Shown: positions 25,201 through 33,209 of the stretch, one piece after another | Layout: every line of letters starts with the position of its first letter | Position numbering within the stretch: position 1 is the first letter of the stretch | Source of the DNA: Nonomuraea sp. NBC_00507 | GTDB lineage: Bacteria > Actinomycetota > Actinomycetes > Streptosporangiales > Streptosporangiaceae | Assembly: GCF_036013525.1 (NCBI RefSeq) | Contig: NZ_CP107853.1 | Span: 1,302,001-1,366,000, forward strand | Direction of reading: 5' to 3' | Length of the DNA: 64,000 nucleotides | The notes under the pieces: model-generated | What the model saw: the letters and a program-made list of their open reading frames with translations, nothing else | Database searches by the model: none | What the model was told of the DNA's origin: nothing | Made by a program: the position numbers and the translations under genes

Positions 25201-26477
25201 TGATGGTCTACGACCTCGACGGCGACGGCAGGTCGGAGGTGGTCATGAAGACCGCCGACGGCACCGTCGACGGCGCGGGCACCGTCCTCGGCAACCCCAG
25301 CAGGGACTACCGCAATTCCAGCGGGTACGTGCTGTCGGGTCCCGAGTACCTGACGGTCTTCGAAGGGAACACCGGCAAGGCGGTCGACACCGTCGACTAC
25401 ACCCCGCCGCGCGGCGACGTGGCGGCGTGGGGCGACGCGTACGGCAACCGCGTGGACCGGTTCCTCGCGGCCGTCGCCTACCTCGACGGCGAGCACCCGT
25501 CGGTGGTCTTCAGCCGCGGTTACTACACGCGTACCGTCCTGGCCGCCTACGACTTCGACGGCAAGGACCTGAAGCAGCGGTGGGTCTTCGACTCGAACAC
25601 CCCCGGCAACAGTGCGTACGCGGGCCAGGGCAACCACAACCTGTCCGTCCTGGACCTCGACGGCGACCAGAAGGACGAGATCGTCTTCGGCTCGATGGCC
25701 GTCGACGACGACGGCGAGGGCCTGTACAGCACCCGCCTGGGTCACGGCGACGCGCTGCACGTCACCGACCTGGACCCGAGCCGGCCCGGCTACGAGGTGT
25801 TCGCGGCCCACGAGGACATGGGCTCCAGCGGCAACCGCGGCGCCACCTTCAGGGACGCCGACACCGGCGAGGTCCTGTGGTCGATGCCCGCCACGAAGGA
25901 CACCGGCCGCGCCGCTTCCGCCGACATCGACGCCAAGCACCCGGGCGCCGAGGCATGGGCGGTCACCGCGACGGGCGAATGGAACTCCAGGCAGGGTGAG
26001 CTGCGTTCCGCCTCCGGCGAGCTGCTCGGGCAGTCGATCCCGGCGGCGAACTTCCTCGCCTGGTGGGACGGCGACCCGCTGCGCGAGATCGTCGACCACA
26101 CCTATGACCAGGCCAAGGGCGTCGGCGTGGGCACGATCTCCAAGTGGGACGGCACGACGAGCAAGGAGATCCTCCGCGCGGAGGGCACCTACTCGAACAA
26201 CTCCACCAAGGGGACGCCGACGCTCCAGGCCGACCTGGTCGGCGACTGGCGAGAGGAGATCATCTGGCGGTCCCAGGACAGCACCAAGCTGCGCCTCTAC
26301 ACGACCGTCGACGTGACCGACCTCAGAATCCCCACGCTGATGCACGACCCGGTCTACCGGCTCTCGGTGGCGTGGCAGAACGTCGGCTACAACCAGCCGC
26401 CGCAGGCGGGCTTCTTCATCGGGAACGGCATGACCGCCCCGGAGGCACCGCGCATCTCCTACACGCGGGCGCGCTAG
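22215..26477 (+). CDS. secreted bifunctional rhamnogalacturonan acetylesterase (CE12) - lyase (PL11)
   Basis: 1420 residues, Sec signal peptide MRKTAAIALVLGLLTLTPTQ. Order: malectin/CBM35-like domain (about 30-170, FDFGTSDSALQDGY). SGNH esterase of the CE12 rhamnogalacturonan acetylesterase type (about 178-390) with blocks AGDST (catalytic Ser, about 184), GGRSS, FGHND (about 250) and DNTHF (about 365). Fibronectin III (about 405-487). A second malectin-like domain (about 490-630, YDFGPATGPVAAGYTQV). Two more FnIII domains (about 632-815). A family 11 rhamnogalacturonan lyase (about 819-1418) with repeated calcium-binding DLDGDGELD, DLDGDGRSE and DLDGDQKDE blades. It would deacetylate and cleave the rhamnogalacturonan-I backbone of pectin outside the cell. 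A hairpin terminator follows. Confidence 0.88.
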   Translation: MRKTAAIALVLGLLTLTPTQAHAGDADRAFDFGTSDSALQDGYTRVTETTAYSSTQGYGFADTSGVTSADRATGDALRSDFVATGGATFSVDLPNGDYTVALIAGDATEATDLAITVESMTKVQQTAKAAGQYLEMSFGIALVDGKLDFAFSGTAPKINSLVITRQADRTPGTIPTAYIAGDSTVQTYDPYWAPEAGWGQMIEQFFSTGVAFDNHAIGGRSSKNFITQGRLDTVLRAIRPGDYFFVQFGHNDATVSVPDRYASPADYKEYLKVYVNGAKQRGATPILVTPVSRLDYNATTGKFNVSFPEYVAKMKELAQEENVALVDLSTLSREYLDGIGPEAAKSVFLHVPAGVYGAWPSGATDNTHFQEYGAIQMARLVAGGVKALGLPLSGQVREIEPPAAVPAKPTGLVAGGISNAGAVLKWDATESADVYKVLRDGALATTSAIPQASVSGLAEGKTYEFRVVAVNGRGDSEPSDPVTITTKRALYKYDFGPATGPVAAGYTQVTRATIYTPEKGFGITNSANMIDRDRGSALDDLGRDFVAYFGGSYEFKVDVPNGLYGLKAYVGDLLGTARTNISAEGGTAVAVSGSRSVGTTAISGIKVTDGQLNVVVSGTTAHLNGLEITPILTAPEGLAAGTVAFDGIIASVPLSWTATDGAAGYRIFRAEEGDVKPTLLGKVTETSYTDKTAQIGSRYDYTVTALDPAGDESVPSAAVKVATVDSSVTPPAAPQAPRLGQVEKNSVELRWSGVEGALLYRVQRAELAEGPYKLIGSTQEPSFTDSEVLTTVPFHYRIVAVNRGGASEPSPSTASRAAAKLKRQMERLNRAPVAVSTGSGVYLGWRLLGLDDPGQAFEIWRDGKKIKEVTGATNHLDPEGTAQSVYRVVPVGGDPTAEFGVWSQPYTEIPLDKPADDYTKDGQPHTYSAGDASVGDLDGDGELDLVLIWNPSNAKDNSQAGYTGLVYVDAYTMAGKRKWRISLGRNIRAGAHYTQLMVYDLDGDGRSEVVMKTADGTVDGAGTVLGNPSRDYRNSSGYVLSGPEYLTVFEGNTGKAVDTVDYTPPRGDVAAWGDAYGNRVDRFLAAVAYLDGEHPSVVFSRGYYTRTVLAAYDFDGKDLKQRWVFDSNTPGNSAYAGQGNHNLSVLDLDGDQKDEIVFGSMAVDDDGEGLYSTRLGHGDALHVTDLDPSRPGYEVFAAHEDMGSSGNRGATFRDADTGEVLWSMPATKDTGRAASADIDAKHPGAEAWAVTATGEWNSRQGELRSASGELLGQSIPAANFLAWWDGDPLREIVDHTYDQAKGVGVGTISKWDGTTSKEILRAEGTYSNNSTKGTPTLQADLVGDWREEIIWRSQDSTKLRLYTTVDVTDLRIPTLMHDPVYRLSVAWQNVGYNQPPQAGFFIGNGMTAPEAPRISYTRAR

Positions 26478-26500
26478 CCCGTACCCGGAGGATCTCCGCT

Positions 26501-26528
26501 GTGGTGCCGGACCGAGGTCCGGCACCAC
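26501..26528 (+). terminator. hairpin terminator after the CE12-PL11 gene
   Basis: GTGGTGCCGGAC-CGAG-GTCCGGCACCAC, perfect 12-base stem and four-base loop, 23 bases after the stop codon. Confidence 0.78.
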
Positions 26529-26645
26529 ACGTATCGGGCACGGGCTCTTCTCCGGCCGGCGACCAGCGGGAGTTGCCCTTGAAGGGGCCCGGCACCGTAC
26601 GGCTGAACGCGCGGGCGACCTGCTCCACCAGAGCGGAGTGCTCTG

Positions 26646-27152
26646 TCACAGCCTCCGCTGCCGGGCCTCCAGGAATACGGGTTTGCGGGTCCAGGCGTTC
26701 GTCCGGCCCTCGGTGGCGCGCGCTGCCGCAATCAGCTCGGTCTGGAAATGCGCAAGCTCCCGGCTCGCCTCCCAGGTGCGCAGCCGGTGCAGGTAGTGAC
26801 GGAACTGGCCGTCCATGACCGCGTCGTACCAGTGCCGCCATCGGGCCGACCAGGCCGCCAGCCGGTCCGGCAGCAGCGTCGACCAGGCGGCCCGGCGCCA
26901 CTCGGGCGGGAACAGGGGATTGTCACCGATGACGGCCACCCGGTGACTCGGCCACCCGCCATCCGCGTCGGTGTCGAGGACCAGCAAGCCGCGCAGCCGC
27001 TCGTCCACTTCCCTCCACATCCGCAAGGCGTCGTCATTCCTGCCCTGCGTACGGAGTGCGTGGCTGAGGGTGGCATGGGTGCGGGCCACCTGCTGGAGCT
27101 CGGCGGGGTCGGTGCCGTCGCGTACCAACGCCGGCACCCAATCCGTTCCCAT
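26646..27152 (-). CDS. hypothetical protein
   Basis: 168 residues, soluble, rich in Trp and Arg. It begins MGTDWVPALVRDGTDPAELQ and contains VARTHATLSHALRTQGRNDDAL, a TPR-like helical hairpin, then WYDAVMDGQFRHYLHRLRTW. The length and the sensible composition support a real gene against the overlapping frames. No clear ribosome site precedes ATG 27152. I do not recognise a named family. Confidence 0.5.
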   Translation of the reverse strand: MGTDWVPALVRDGTDPAELQQVARTHATLSHALRTQGRNDDALRMWREVDERLRGLLVLDTDADGGWPSHRVAVIGDNPLFPPEWRRAAWSTLLPDRLAAWSARWRHWYDAVMDGQFRHYLHRLRTWEASRELAHFQTELIAAARATEGRTNAWTRKPVFLEARQRRL

Positions 27153-27287
27153 GACCGGCCATCGTAAGGTTTCAGCGCATTTCGCATCTCCTGGGCCTGA
27201 CGGTCAGGGTTCATCGGCGCTTCAATATGTGGTCGTTTGAGGTCAATAGCGTTGGGGTGCTCGTGATCGCCGATGAAAGGCCAGGCC

Positions 27288-28568
27288 ATGCACCGTCGCA
27301 TCCTCGCGGGTTTGGCGATCGCTGCCGCCACGACGATCGCCGTTCCGCACGCCGCCTCGGCCGAGCCTGCGCAGCGGCCCGTGGTTGTCAAGGATGTGAG
27401 GATTCCGCCCGTCCCCTTGGGCGACCTGCAGGGGTCCATCGTCGACGATCGCGGGGTCGAGTTGGGCGGGGTCGGCAGCGGCCTGTTCCCGGCCGAGCGC
27501 CGCGGCGACTACTGGATGGTCACCGACCGGGGGCCCAACGGGCAGGTCACGGTGGACGGGGAGAAGCGCCGCACGTTCGCGATCCCCGAGTTCGATCCGG
27601 CGATCGTGCAGGTGGCGACCCGGTTCGGCGTCGAGATCAAGAAGTACGTGCCGCTGGTCGGCAGCTCCGGCAGGCCGATCACCGGGTTGAGCAACCAGGC
27701 CGGCCACGACGAGAAGCCTTACACCTGGAACGGCCGGACCGCGCTGCCGTACAACCCGAGCGGGGTGGACACCGAGGAGATCGTGCGCACCTCGCGCGGC
27801 GACTTCTGGCTGGTCGACGAGTACGGCCCGTCGCTGCTGCGCGTCTCCGAGCGGGGCCGGGTGCTGGCACGGCACGTTCCGAAGGGGCTCAAGCTCACCG
27901 GCGCCGACTACCCGGTCAAGGAGACGCTGCCGGCCATTCTCGCCTCCCGTCAGCAGAACCGCGGCTTCGAGGGGCTGGCGATCGACGGCGACACCCTCTA
28001 CCTCGCGGTGCAGAGCCCGCTGGCGAACCCGGACACCAAGACGGCCAAATCCTCTCGCATCGCCCGCATCCTCACCTTCAGCATCCGGGCCGAGAAGGTG
28101 ACCGGAGAGTACGCCTACCGATTCGAGGACGTCACTGCCTTCGACCCGAAGGCGAACGGCGACCAGAGCGAGATGAAGATCTCTGGCCTGGCGCACGTGA
28201 GCGGCCGCCGGCTGCTGGTCGACGAGCGTACCGACAACGTCGCCCGGATCTACCAGATCGACCTGGCGAAGGCGACCAACCTGCTGGCCGGACCATTCGA
28301 CGACCCGGCCGCCACGCCGTCACTGGAGGCGTTGACCAACCCGCCGGCCGTCAAGCTCCCGGCCAAGTCGCTCGTCGCCGACCTGTCCGAGGTCGCCCCC
28401 ACGCTGCCCGGCAAGGTCGAGGGTATCGCCCTGCTCGACCCGCGCACGCTCGTCGTCGCCAACGACAACGACTTCGGGGTCGGCGCGTTCGGCGCAGACG
28501 GCCGACTGGTGAGCAGCGGCGTGTCCAGCCGGATCGTCACCATCCGCCTCCCACGCCCGCTCCACTGA
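27288..28568 (+). CDS. secreted phytase-like esterase family protein
   Basis: 426 residues from ATG 27288 (AAAGG seven bases upstream; ATG 27273 also in frame). Signal peptide MHRRILAGLAIAAATTIAVP, cleavage near ASAEP. The mature part is a beta-propeller-like domain of the esterase-like activity of phytase family (PF13449): DYWMVTDRGPNGQV, GVDTEEIVRTSRGDFWLVDE, NRGFEGLAIDGDTLYLAVQSP and LPGKVEGIALLDPRTLVVAND. Family members hydrolyse phosphate or other esters, but few are characterised. The gene lies between two other secreted hydrolase genes. Confidence 0.82.
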   Translation: MHRRILAGLAIAAATTIAVPHAASAEPAQRPVVVKDVRIPPVPLGDLQGSIVDDRGVELGGVGSGLFPAERRGDYWMVTDRGPNGQVTVDGEKRRTFAIPEFDPAIVQVATRFGVEIKKYVPLVGSSGRPITGLSNQAGHDEKPYTWNGRTALPYNPSGVDTEEIVRTSRGDFWLVDEYGPSLLRVSERGRVLARHVPKGLKLTGADYPVKETLPAILASRQQNRGFEGLAIDGDTLYLAVQSPLANPDTKTAKSSRIARILTFSIRAEKVTGEYAYRFEDVTAFDPKANGDQSEMKISGLAHVSGRRLLVDERTDNVARIYQIDLAKATNLLAGPFDDPAATPSLEALTNPPAVKLPAKSLVADLSEVAPTLPGKVEGIALLDPRTLVVANDNDFGVGAFGADGRLVSSGVSSRIVTIRLPRPLH

Positions 28569-28693
28569 CAGCCCGGACTCTGCGGCCGCACCACCTGCGG
28601 CGTGCTCTCAAGGCCTGGTTATGGTCTGAAATTTCATGACCTGTCCATGCTTAATACAGTGCATTCAGCTTTTGTCGGTTTACGCTGCCCGGC

Positions 28694-31048
28694 ATGCATG
28701 CTAGGTCCCGGATCCAGGCGATCCTCGTGACGGCCGGCGTCCTCGTCGGCTCGATCGCCGCCCTTTCCTCACCCTCCGTGGCCGCGGTCCCCGGAACCGT
28801 GGTCATCAGTCAGGTGTACGGCGGAGGCGGCAACTCGGGCGCCCCGTTATCGAACGACTACGTCGAGCTGTTCAACCGAAGCGGCGCACCCGTGCCGCTG
28901 GACGGCTGGTCCGTGCAGTACACCAGCGCCGGCGGCACCGGGAACTTCGCCGCCAACAAGACCACCCTCTCTGGCACCCTCGCCCCCGGCCAGTACCACC
29001 TCGTACAGCTCGCGGCGGGCACCAACCCCAGCGGCGCGCTCCCCCAGCCCGACAGCGTCGGCTCCATCAACATGAGCGGCACCGCGGGCAAGGTGGCACT
29101 CGTCCGCTCGGCCGACGGCCTGGCCTGCAACGGCTCCTCCGCCCCCTGCTCCGACGAACAGCTCGCGCTCCTCGCGGACCTGGTCGGGTACGGCGGCGCG
29201 AACTTCTTCGAGGGCTCCCCTGCCCCCGCACTCACCAACACCACCGGCGCGTTCCGCAAGAGCGGGGGCTGCGCCGACACCGACGACAACGGCGCCGACT
29301 TCGAGACCGCGGCTCCCGCACCACGCAACAGCGCCACCACCGCCACCCCGTGCGGTGGCGGCGACCCGTCCCCGTCCCCGACGGCCACACCGACCGTGAC
29401 GCCGACCCCCACGCCCACCGAGAGCTGCGACACCCCGCCTACACACCAGATCGCACAGGTGCAGGGCAGCGGCGAGACCAGCCCGGTCCAGGGCCAGAAC
29501 GTCCGGGTCGAGGGCATCGTCACCGGCTCCTTCCAGGGCTCGGGCAGGCTCGGCGGCTTTTACCTCCAGGCCGCCCGGCCGGACGCCGACCCGGCGACCT
29601 CCGAAGGCCTGTTCGTGTACTCCTCCACGCCGGTCAAGACCGGCGACCGGGTGCTCGTCTCCGGCAAGACGATCGAGTACAACGGCCTCACCGAGATCTC
29701 GCCGGCCACCGCGGTGAACGTCTGCGGCACCGGCACGACCAAGCCGACCAAGGTGAAGCTGCCACTCGAGAACGGCGTCGGCTTCGAGCGCTACGAGAGC
29801 ATGCTCGTGACCTTCCGCACCGACCTCGCCGTCTCCGAGACCTACAACCTGGCCCGGTACGGCGAGATCACCCTCGCCGCGGGCAGCCGGCTGTGGCAGC
29901 CGACCGACCGCAAGGGCGTGAACACCGACAAGGATGCCCGGCGCACGATCCTGCTCGATGACGGCTCCAGCGTGCAGAACCCGCCCACGCTGCCGTACCA
30001 GACGAAGGGCTCGAACACAGTCCGGCTCGGCGACGAGGTGGAGGACCTGACCGGCATCCTCACCTACGGCTTCGACGTCTACCGCGTCCAGCCGACCGAG
30101 CCTGTGGTCTTCACCGCGGACAACCCCCGTCCCACCAGGCCGGCGAAGGTCGGCGGCAACGTCCAGGTGGCCAGCCTCAACACCCTCAACTGGTTCACCA
30201 CGCTCGGCTCCCGCGGCGCCACCACCGCCGCCGAGCGGGACCGCCAGCTCGCCAAGCTGGTCGCCACCATCACGACCCTCAACCCCGCCGTGGCCGGGCT
30301 GATGGAGGTCGAACGCAACAACGACGTGGCGCTCAACGCCCTGGTCGACGCGCTCAACGCCAAGGCCGGCGCGGGCACGTACAAGGCGATCACGCACCCC
30401 GACCCGGGCACCGACCTCATCCAGACCGCGCTGATCTATCAGCCGGGCAAGGTCACCCCGATCGGCCCGGCGCGGTCGTCGTCCGATCCCCTCTTCAACC
30501 GGCCGCCGCTGGTGCAGACCTTCGGCAAGGCCGACGGGACGGGCGAGACGTTCACGGTGCTGGTGAACCACTTCAAGTCCAAGGGCTGCACCGACGTCGA
30601 CGGTCCGGCCTCCGGGGACGACGCCGACCAGGGCGACGGTCAGAGCTGCTACAACGCCAAGCGAGTCAAGCAGGCCAAGGCAGTGCTGGCCCTGATCGGC
30701 CACCTCAGGTTGAAGAACGCGCTCGTCCTCGGCGACATCAACGCCTACGGCGAGGAGGACCCGATCCACGCCTTCGAGGACGCCGGGCTGACCAGCCTGA
30801 GCAAGAAGTACATCAAGAAGGACGACCGCTACAGCTACGTCTTCGACGCCCTGTCCGGTGAGCTCGACCATGCGCTGGCCGACAAGGGCGCGCGCAAGCT
30901 GGTGACCGGCGCCACCATCTGGCACGTCAACGCCGACGAGGGCAGGTTCATGGACTACAACACCGAGTACAACCCGCCCTACCTGTACGCGCCCGACCCG
31001 TTCCGCTCCTCCGACCACGACCCGCTGCTGGTGGGCCTGAAGCTCTGA
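28694..31048 (+). CDS. secreted ExeM/NucH-family endonuclease with lamin-tail domain
   Basis: 784 residues. Signal peptide (IQAILVTAGVLVGSIAAL). Lamin-tail domain at about 30-190 (VVISQVYGGGGNSGAPLSND, YVELFNRSG). A Pro/Thr-rich linker at about 215-240. An OB-fold region at about 250-400. A C-terminal endonuclease/exonuclease/phosphatase domain from about 490 with VASLNTLNWF, GLMEVERNN, VNHFKSKGC, GDINAYGEEDP and the final SSDHDPLLVGL. This is the ExeM/NucH family of extracellular Mg/Ca-dependent DNases, used for DNA as phosphate source or for biofilm/mycelium DNA turnover. Some homologues end in an LPXTG anchor; this one has none. Confidence 0.88.
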   Translation: MHARSRIQAILVTAGVLVGSIAALSSPSVAAVPGTVVISQVYGGGGNSGAPLSNDYVELFNRSGAPVPLDGWSVQYTSAGGTGNFAANKTTLSGTLAPGQYHLVQLAAGTNPSGALPQPDSVGSINMSGTAGKVALVRSADGLACNGSSAPCSDEQLALLADLVGYGGANFFEGSPAPALTNTTGAFRKSGGCADTDDNGADFETAAPAPRNSATTATPCGGGDPSPSPTATPTVTPTPTPTESCDTPPTHQIAQVQGSGETSPVQGQNVRVEGIVTGSFQGSGRLGGFYLQAARPDADPATSEGLFVYSSTPVKTGDRVLVSGKTIEYNGLTEISPATAVNVCGTGTTKPTKVKLPLENGVGFERYESMLVTFRTDLAVSETYNLARYGEITLAAGSRLWQPTDRKGVNTDKDARRTILLDDGSSVQNPPTLPYQTKGSNTVRLGDEVEDLTGILTYGFDVYRVQPTEPVVFTADNPRPTRPAKVGGNVQVASLNTLNWFTTLGSRGATTAAERDRQLAKLVATITTLNPAVAGLMEVERNNDVALNALVDALNAKAGAGTYKAITHPDPGTDLIQTALIYQPGKVTPIGPARSSSDPLFNRPPLVQTFGKADGTGETFTVLVNHFKSKGCTDVDGPASGDDADQGDGQSCYNAKRVKQAKAVLALIGHLRLKNALVLGDINAYGEEDPIHAFEDAGLTSLSKKYIKKDDRYSYVFDALSGELDHALADKGARKLVTGATIWHVNADEGRFMDYNTEYNPPYLYAPDPFRSSDHDPLLVGLKL

Positions 31049-31055
31049 ACCCACA

Positions 31056-31088
31056 CGTGGCCGCGGCGGCACCCCTGTCGCGGCCACG
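31056..31088. terminator. terminator hairpin between convergent genes
   Basis: CGTGGCCGCG-(13 bases)-CGCGGCCACG, ten-base perfect stem, between the nuclease gene and the convergent MFS gene. Confidence 0.65.
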
Positions 31089-31119
31089 GCAGCCGGTGAC
31101 CCGCCGAGGACCGAACATC

Positions 31120-32346
31120 TCAGTCGTCGTGGGCGATGAGCATGAGCTGCCGCCACAGCAGCACCACGAACACCGCGGAGCCGGCGAAGGCGAACCAGAA
31201 GGGTGCCGCGACACCGAAGCGGGCGGCCAGGACACCGCCGATCAACGAGCCGACCACCAGGCCGGCGTAGACGCAGACGGTGTTGACGCTGCCCACCCGA
31301 CCCTGGAGTTCGCGCGGGACCGCGCGCTGGCGGACGGTGACCGAGGTCGTGCCCCAGATGAACGCGTGCGCGCCGAAGGCCAGGAAGATGCCCCCGGCGA
31401 CCCAGGGCGAATGGGTCAGGGCCAAGCCCAGGTGAGTGAGCGTTTCGATGATGAGTCCGATGCGCATCAGGGCGCCGAGGCTCACCCTGCGGGTGATGGC
31501 CCCGTACAGGCCGGTGCCGATCAAGCCGCCGATCCCGCCGATGGTGGTCATCAGGCCGAAGCCCAGGGCGCCGAGGCCGAGCTGCTCCTGGGTGTAGAGG
31601 ACGAGAACCGACCAGGCCGCGCCGAACGTGAAGTTGAAGATCAGGATGGTGAGCGCCAGCGTGCGGATCGCCGCGTGCCGGATGGTCCAGCTGAACCCGG
31701 CGATCAGTTCCCGTACGGCATTAGGCCTGAGATCGTCGGCCTGTCGGCCGTGCGGCGGCAACGTGATCCGGGAGACCAGGACGATCCCCGCCACCACCAG
31801 GAGCAGCTGACCCGCGAACGGCCAGGTCAAGCCCAGGCCGAACAGTGCCGCGCCGATCGGCGGCCCGGCGAGCTGGTTGAGCGTGATGAACCCCGTGCCC
31901 AGGCGGGCGTTGGCGATGACGAGATCGTCCTTGCCGACCATCATGGGAGTCAGCGTGGCCGTCGCGTTGTCGGCGAACACCTCGGCGACGGACCGGAGCG
32001 TGAGCGCCAGCAGCGCCGTCGCCACGGTCACGGTGCCGGTCACCACGAGCGCGACGAGCGCCGCCAGCACCACGGCCCGCACCGCGTTCGCGACGAGCAC
32101 GATCCTGCGCCGGTTGTACCGATCCGACAGCACGCCCGCATACAGGCCGAACAGCAGCGGCGGCGCCCAGCCCACCAGGGCCGACAGCGAAATCATCAGC
32201 GGGTCGCGAGTCAACGTCGCGATCAGCAGCGGGCCCGCCGCGGCCGCGACCCCATCACCGAGATTTGTCAGCCAGCTCGAGGCCAGCAACCACCGGAACC
32301 CTGTCCCCAGCCGGGCAGGCAGGACTCGCTCCACCATTGTGACCAC
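31120..32346 (-). CDS. MFS transporter (DHA3/EntS-like), probably leaderless
   Basis: About 408 residues from GTG 32346, or 405 from ATG 32337. Twelve membrane helices, with MFS_3-type motifs (WLLASSWLTNLGDGVAAAAG, GVLSDRYNRRRIVLVANA, AVPRELQGRVGSVNTVC). Efflux of a small molecule is likely, substrate unknown. The upstream TTGCCG-17-TATGGT promoter ends nine bases before the GTG, so translation likely begins at or next to the 5' end of the mRNA. A longer in-frame start at 32400 would lie upstream of the promoter and is not supported. Confidence 0.82.
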   Translation of the reverse strand: MVTMVERVLPARLGTGFRWLLASSWLTNLGDGVAAAAGPLLIATLTRDPLMISLSALVGWAPPLLFGLYAGVLSDRYNRRRIVLVANAVRAVVLAALVALVVTGTVTVATALLALTLRSVAEVFADNATATLTPMMVGKDDLVIANARLGTGFITLNQLAGPPIGAALFGLGLTWPFAGQLLLVVAGIVLVSRITLPPHGRQADDLRPNAVRELIAGFSWTIRHAAIRTLALTILIFNFTFGAAWSVLVLYTQEQLGLGALGFGLMTTIGGIGGLIGTGLYGAITRRVSLGALMRIGLIIETLTHLGLALTHSPWVAGGIFLAFGAHAFIWGTTSVTVRQRAVPRELQGRVGSVNTVCVYAGLVVGSLIGGVLAARFGVAAPFWFAFAGSAVFVVLLWRQLMLIAHDD

Positions 32347-32355
32347 GAGCGCAAA

Positions 32356-32384
32356 ACCATACGGTTCGAGAACATCTACGGCAA
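32356..32384 (-). promoter_or_regulatory. sigma-70-type promoter of the MFS gene
   Basis: On the minus strand TTGCCG (32384-32379), 17-base spacer, TATGGT (32361-32356). It places the transcript start within a few bases of GTG 32346. Confidence 0.6.
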
Positions 32385-32506
32385 CGCGTTTTTGCATCAA
32401 CGCGCTCTGTGGTCGCCTCGGTGCCGCCGTGGGGTGCGGCGCCCGATCACCCCGGACGCCGCCCCCTACGCCGCCGAAGCCGTCGACACCGAGCTCGCCG
32501 CTCTGC

Positions 32507-33121
32507 TCAGACCCCGACGTTGATGGCCGGATGTTCGCTGCGGGGGACGCTCAACACTGATTGCACGGATTTGGTCACCACGTCTGCGGCCTCCTCCGGG
32601 TCCAAGCGCCCCGCGCGCACCTCGGAAGCCGCTCCATGCAGGATGTAGTGGACGAGGTTGACCAGCCACGTTGTGGGCAGGTCGGTCCGGAACACACCTT
32701 GCTCCTGGCCGCGGCGGATGAGCTCGGTCATGCGCCGGACGGGCTCCTCGTGCAGATCACGGACCCGCCCCGCGGGAAGGACTTCCTCGGCCGCCGACAG
32801 CAGCGCCGCAGACTCGGCCACGACCTGCCAGCTCGACGCCAGCAGGCGGCTCATGGCCTCACGGGCGTTTCCGGACAGATCGACCGACGACAGGATCGCG
32901 TCGCCGACCCTCAGCGCCTCCATGAGTGCCGCATCGACGAGCTCGGCTCGGGTGGCGAAGTGCCCATACAGGGTCATCCGCCCCACGCCGGCAGCCTTCG
33001 CGATGTCGTCCGTCTTCGCGTTCGGGTCCGAACTCAGCAGCTTGCGAGCCGCGGCCACGATGCGGGCGATGCTGCGCTCGGCATCGGCGCGGCGCTTGGG
33101 GCGCACGGAGGGCTCAGCCAT
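32507..33121 (-). CDS. TetR-family repressor
   Basis: 204 residues. TetR N-terminal domain with the helix-turn-helix DIAKAAGVGRMTLYGHFATRAELVDAAL at about 38-65, preceded by RIVAAARKLLSSDP. The C-terminal ligand domain (about 80-190) is of the TetR_C_33-like type (VRRMTELIRRGQEQGVFRTD). Divergent from a DHA2 multidrug transporter gene with a clear shared operator, so it most likely represses that pump and itself. Confidence 0.88.
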   Translation of the reverse strand: MAEPSVRPKRRADAERSIARIVAAARKLLSSDPNAKTDDIAKAAGVGRMTLYGHFATRAELVDAALMEALRVGDAILSSVDLSGNAREAMSRLLASSWQVVAESAALLSAAEEVLPAGRVRDLHEEPVRRMTELIRRGQEQGVFRTDLPTTWLVNLVHYILHGAASEVRAGRLDPEEAADVVTKSVQSVLSVPRSEHPAINVGV

Positions 33122-33144
33122 GTCACCACCCTAACGCGTATGCG

Positions 33145-33194
33145 CATATACGAGTTATAGTGACGGCAAAGCTCGTATATGGACATACGAGTTA
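33145..33194. promoter_or_regulatory. TetR operator region with inverted and direct repeats
   Basis: CATATACGAG at 33145-33154 and its exact complement CTCGTATATG at 33172-33181. ATACGAGTTA also occurs at 33148-33157 and again at 33185-33194. The repeats cover the divergent promoters of the TetR and MFS genes. Confidence 0.7.
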
Positions 33195-33209
33195 GAGGAA
33201 GGAGACATC

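Noticed and set aside
22692-26528. Very long open frame antisense to the CE12-PL11 gene
   Set aside because: High G+C antisense shadow. No domains, and the sense strand encodes a well-defined enzyme.
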